Shown here piece after piece: positions 62,063 through 64,000 of a DNA stretch of 64,000 nt. The notes under the pieces were generated by a model. The model was not told the origin of the DNA. It did no database searches and saw only the letters and a program-made list of their open reading frames with translations. The stretch lies in assembly GCF_017498085.1 (NCBI RefSeq), contig NZ_JAGBKM010000018.1:1-64000 (forward strand), written 5' to 3'. Positions within the stretch are counted from its first letter, which is position 1. The number at the start of each line of letters is the position of its first letter. This DNA comes from Psychrobacter coccoides. Its GTDB lineage: Bacteria; Pseudomonadota; Gammaproteobacteria; Pseudomonadales; Moraxellaceae. The position numbers were made by a program, and so were the translations under genes.

Positions 62063-62848
62063 ATGGCCAGTATCACACCTATGAGTCACAGCAACAAACT
62101 CAGCTTATGGCAAAAGATCAAGCAGCTCTTGACTGCTGCTGAGCCTAACTCTGCCAATAAGCACCCAAGCTCAAAGACGAGTAACAGTGAGGCTGCTGAT
62201 GTGGCCTCGGCCACTCATGGCTTAGAGAATGAACAGACACAAACCGATAATTTGACTGGCGATGACATTCCTGAAGCATCCACTACCACCAAAGAAGAAG
62301 CCGATCTTATAAAAAGCAGTGAGACGCCCATCGTTGAGCAACTAAAAGCGTTTTTTAACCGTAAGCAGTGGCACTACACCTACTATCCACCAAGGAATTC
62401 TGACAGTCAGCTGTCACATCACTTGTCTCTACGGATGCGTAGCAGACAAATGGACTGTGGCTATCTGTTTCGAGCACAAGAAGGCAATAACTTGCTTGCG
62501 GTTTATGGGATTTTGCCGTTTTTGATCCCTGAAAGCCACCAGGGTGCGGCCATGTTGCTCATCACCCAAATCAACTATGACATGCTCATCGGTAATCTAG
62601 AGATGGATATGAGCGATGGTGAAGTTCGCTATAAGCATGCGATTGATGTCGAGGCTGTCGGTCTGGACGATACGATCATCGAGCATTTATTACAAAGCGT
62701 GGTGGCCATGACGACCGTAAGCTATGAGCTTTTTAGCGACCTCATAAATACACCAGACCCTAGCGAAGACATAGCGACCTTACTCAGCGAGCTGCGTCAG
62801 CAAGAGGATGCTCGAACCTTTTTTTTGCCCACACAGTATGTACAATAA
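62063..62848 (+). CDS. YbjN-domain protein
   Basis: A protein of 261 residues from ATG 62063; ATG 62081 and a more distant TTG are alternatives, none with a clear ribosome-binding site. The first 100 residues are polar and of low complexity. The C-terminal 160 have the YbjN / type III chaperone-like pattern: LKAFFNRKQWHYTYY, NLLAVYGILPFLIPES and a buried MLLITQINYDMLIGNLEMDMSDGEVRYK-type strand series (about 155-205). YbjN proteins affect motility and stress gene expression by an unknown mechanism. Confidence 0.75.
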   Translation: MASITPMSHSNKLSLWQKIKQLLTAAEPNSANKHPSSKTSNSEAADVASATHGLENEQTQTDNLTGDDIPEASTTTKEEADLIKSSETPIVEQLKAFFNRKQWHYTYYPPRNSDSQLSHHLSLRMRSRQMDCGYLFRAQEGNNLLAVYGILPFLIPESHQGAAMLLITQINYDMLIGNLEMDMSDGEVRYKHAIDVEAVGLDDTIIEHLLQSVVAMTTVSYELFSDLINTPDPSEDIATLLSELRQQEDARTFFLPTQYVQ

Positions 62849-62917
62849 AGCCGTGCTCATGCTTGTCTGTCGTTACCCTTTCTACATTCATCAACACAAC
62901 AGTCACCATATAACATT

Positions 62918-63856
62918 ATGCTAAAAATCGCTTACTCTGACGTTTTTCGCTATGCTGTACCTGAAAAGCATCGCTTTCCCATGCAAAAATACATCATGAT
63001 TCCTGAGCGTTTGCTTGATGAAGGTACCATCACTAGCGACAACTTCTTTGCGCCCAAGCGTTTGAGCGAAGCGGAGATTTTGACCACCCATACTGAGGAA
63101 TATTGGCATAAGCTAAAAACCCAAACCCTCACCCGAAAAGAAGCTCGAGCAATCGGTTTTGAGATGACCGAAGTCTTGGTCGAACGTGGTCGCTATATTG
63201 CTCATGCCACTTATGAGTGTGCCTTGTATGCCAAAAAGTATGGCGTGGCGATGAATGTCGCTGGCGGTACGCATCATGCGTTTGCCGATCACGGTGAAGG
63301 GTTTTGTGTGTTTAATGATGTCTGTATCGCCAGCAATCTACTGCTCATGCGAGATGAGGCCAAAAAAATCTTGGTGATTGACTTAGATGTGCACCAAGGT
63401 AACGGCAATGCCAGTATTATGGCCAATGAGCCTCGAGTTTTTGTGTTTAGTATGCATGGCACAAAGAACTATCCATTTCGCAAACCACCTTCAGACCTAG
63501 ATATTGGGTTGGAGAATGGCACTGGTGATGCAGAGTATCTGCGTGTTTTGCAAGAAACGCTGCCGCTACTGATCGCCCAAGTAAACCCTGATATGATTTT
63601 TTATCAGTCGGCGGTCGACGTGCTCGCTACTGATAAGCTGGGTAAGTTAGGACTGACCCAAGCAGGCTGTAAAGCTCGTGACGAGTATGTCATGCAGACG
63701 GCGAAAGCTGCGGATATTCCGGTGGCGATTGTGATGGGTGGCGGTTATTCAGAGGATGTTGAAGATGTGGTTGAGGCGCACTGCAACACTTTCCGGGCAG
63801 CGCAAGAGATTTATTTTAATAAAGTAAGGCCTTATGCGCTAGAGGGACAAGACTAA
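62918..63856 (+). CDS. Class IV histone deacetylase-like protein
   Basis: A 312-residue zinc amidohydrolase of the arginase/deacetylase fold. Active-site motifs are GGTHHAFADHGEGFCVFND (tandem His, about 117-135), VIDLDVHQGNGNA (Asp and His ligands) and YQSAVDVLATDKLGKL (second Asp). These, and the short length, match the HDAC11-like bacterial group. Bacterial relatives deacetylate proteins, polyamines or acetoin-related molecules; the substrate here is unknown. It lies 1 bp before a DUF2905 gene. Confidence 0.9.
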   Translation: MLKIAYSDVFRYAVPEKHRFPMQKYIMIPERLLDEGTITSDNFFAPKRLSEAEILTTHTEEYWHKLKTQTLTRKEARAIGFEMTEVLVERGRYIAHATYECALYAKKYGVAMNVAGGTHHAFADHGEGFCVFNDVCIASNLLLMRDEAKKILVIDLDVHQGNGNASIMANEPRVFVFSMHGTKNYPFRKPPSDLDIGLENGTGDAEYLRVLQETLPLLIAQVNPDMIFYQSAVDVLATDKLGKLGLTQAGCKARDEYVMQTAKAADIPVAIVMGGGYSEDVEDVVEAHCNTFRAAQEIYFNKVRPYALEGQD

Positions 63857-63857
63857 T

Positions 63858-64000
63858 ATGGCAAAAATCCTAATTGTCATCGGCATGGTACTGGTTATCA
63901 TCGGTATTATCTGGCTGGTATTTCCTAGTGCCTTTGCGTGGCTGGGTAACTTGCCAGGTGATATCAAATACAAATCAGGTCATACCCAGATTTATTTTCC
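63858..64000 (+). CDS. DUF2905 small membrane protein, truncated by the window end
   Basis: The first 47 codons are present: MAKILIVIGMVLVIIGIIW forms a membrane helix, followed by the DUF2905 pattern LGNLPGDIKYKSG. The family is about 65-75 residues with two helices, so the last third lies outside the window. The function is unknown. It directly follows the deacetylase-like gene. Confidence 0.85.
   Translation, partial: MAKILIVIGMVLVIIGIIWLVFPSAFAWLGNLPGDIKYKSGHTQIYF

Noticed and set aside
1-64000. CRISPR arrays, prophage, integron or defence islands
   Set aside because: I saw no regularly spaced repeats, phage structural genes, integrases or known defence genes. The content is metabolic, regulatory and motility genes.

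Overview
The window looks like chromosomal DNA of a gammaproteobacterium of the family Moraxellaceae, most probably Psychrobacter. This is inference from protein types, gene order and the moderate G+C; no search was run. Most of it is ordinary, densely coded core genome. It begins exactly at the end of an insertion sequence and ends inside a small membrane-protein gene.

Layout. 1-914: an IS5-family element with perfect 17-bp ends whose transposase needs a -1 frameshift. 1038-2856: NAD precursor salvage (nadR, pnuC). 3047-7745: a DUF962 membrane protein, a short-chain dehydrogenase, tRNA-Gly(GCC), an M48 lipoprotein protease, a BolA protein, a SirB2-like membrane protein and a small lipoprotein. 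7849-14134: a thioredoxin-2 gene and a reactive-sulfur module (DUF2892, ETHE1-type metallo-hydrolase, divergent ArsR/BigR-type regulator, SulP transporter, two DUF442 proteins, a bile-acid/sodium-symporter-type protein). 14201-18678: peroxide defence (ahpF, ahpC, oxyR) with a ydcH-like gene between ahpF and ahpC. 18810-20069: an HD hydrolase and a TPMT-like methyltransferase. 20227-26726: an iron operon behind a perfect Fur-box palindrome (imelysin, di-heme oxidoreductase, second imelysin, DUF1513, YgjP-like metallopeptidase). 26976-30587: an OmpA-like lipoprotein, an acyltransferase and a membrane protein with an S4-like helix. 30850-33172: minC and, after a 383-bp gap, minD-minE. 33356-45000: the twitching chemosensory cluster pilG, pilH, pilI, pilJ, chpA, a cheB-like gene and a CheW-like gene, all on the minus strand. 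45352-49836: an orphan membrane-fusion lipoprotein and a two-component pair whose kinase carries a very large insertion. 50155-52814: methionine ABC importer metN-metI-metQ. 52997-56876: a CodA-like deaminase with an MFS transporter, and an aldo/keto reductase. 57048-60395: ccmABCDE. 60911-64000: an unknown protein, a YbjN-like protein, a class-IV histone-deacetylase-like protein and a truncated DUF2905 gene.

A family of foldback MITE-like elements (about 172 bp, ends TAGGGCGTGTCTTCA, TA at both edges) occurs at 7113, 16453 and 60640. An internally deleted 61-bp copy lies at 28111 and a possible diverged relative at 52901. Their ends differ from those of the IS at position 1, so another transposase must have moved them.

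The points most worth a second look are: the two-component kinase whose ATP-binding domain is split by about 220 residues; the PilJ receptor without its periplasmic sensor region, next to a CheB without a visible CheR; a NadR whose adenylyltransferase half has lost both signature motifs; a membrane-fusion protein with a low-complexity linker in place of its hairpin; MetN without its regulatory domain; and the MITE family with its deletion derivative. I saw no CRISPR array, prophage or defence island.
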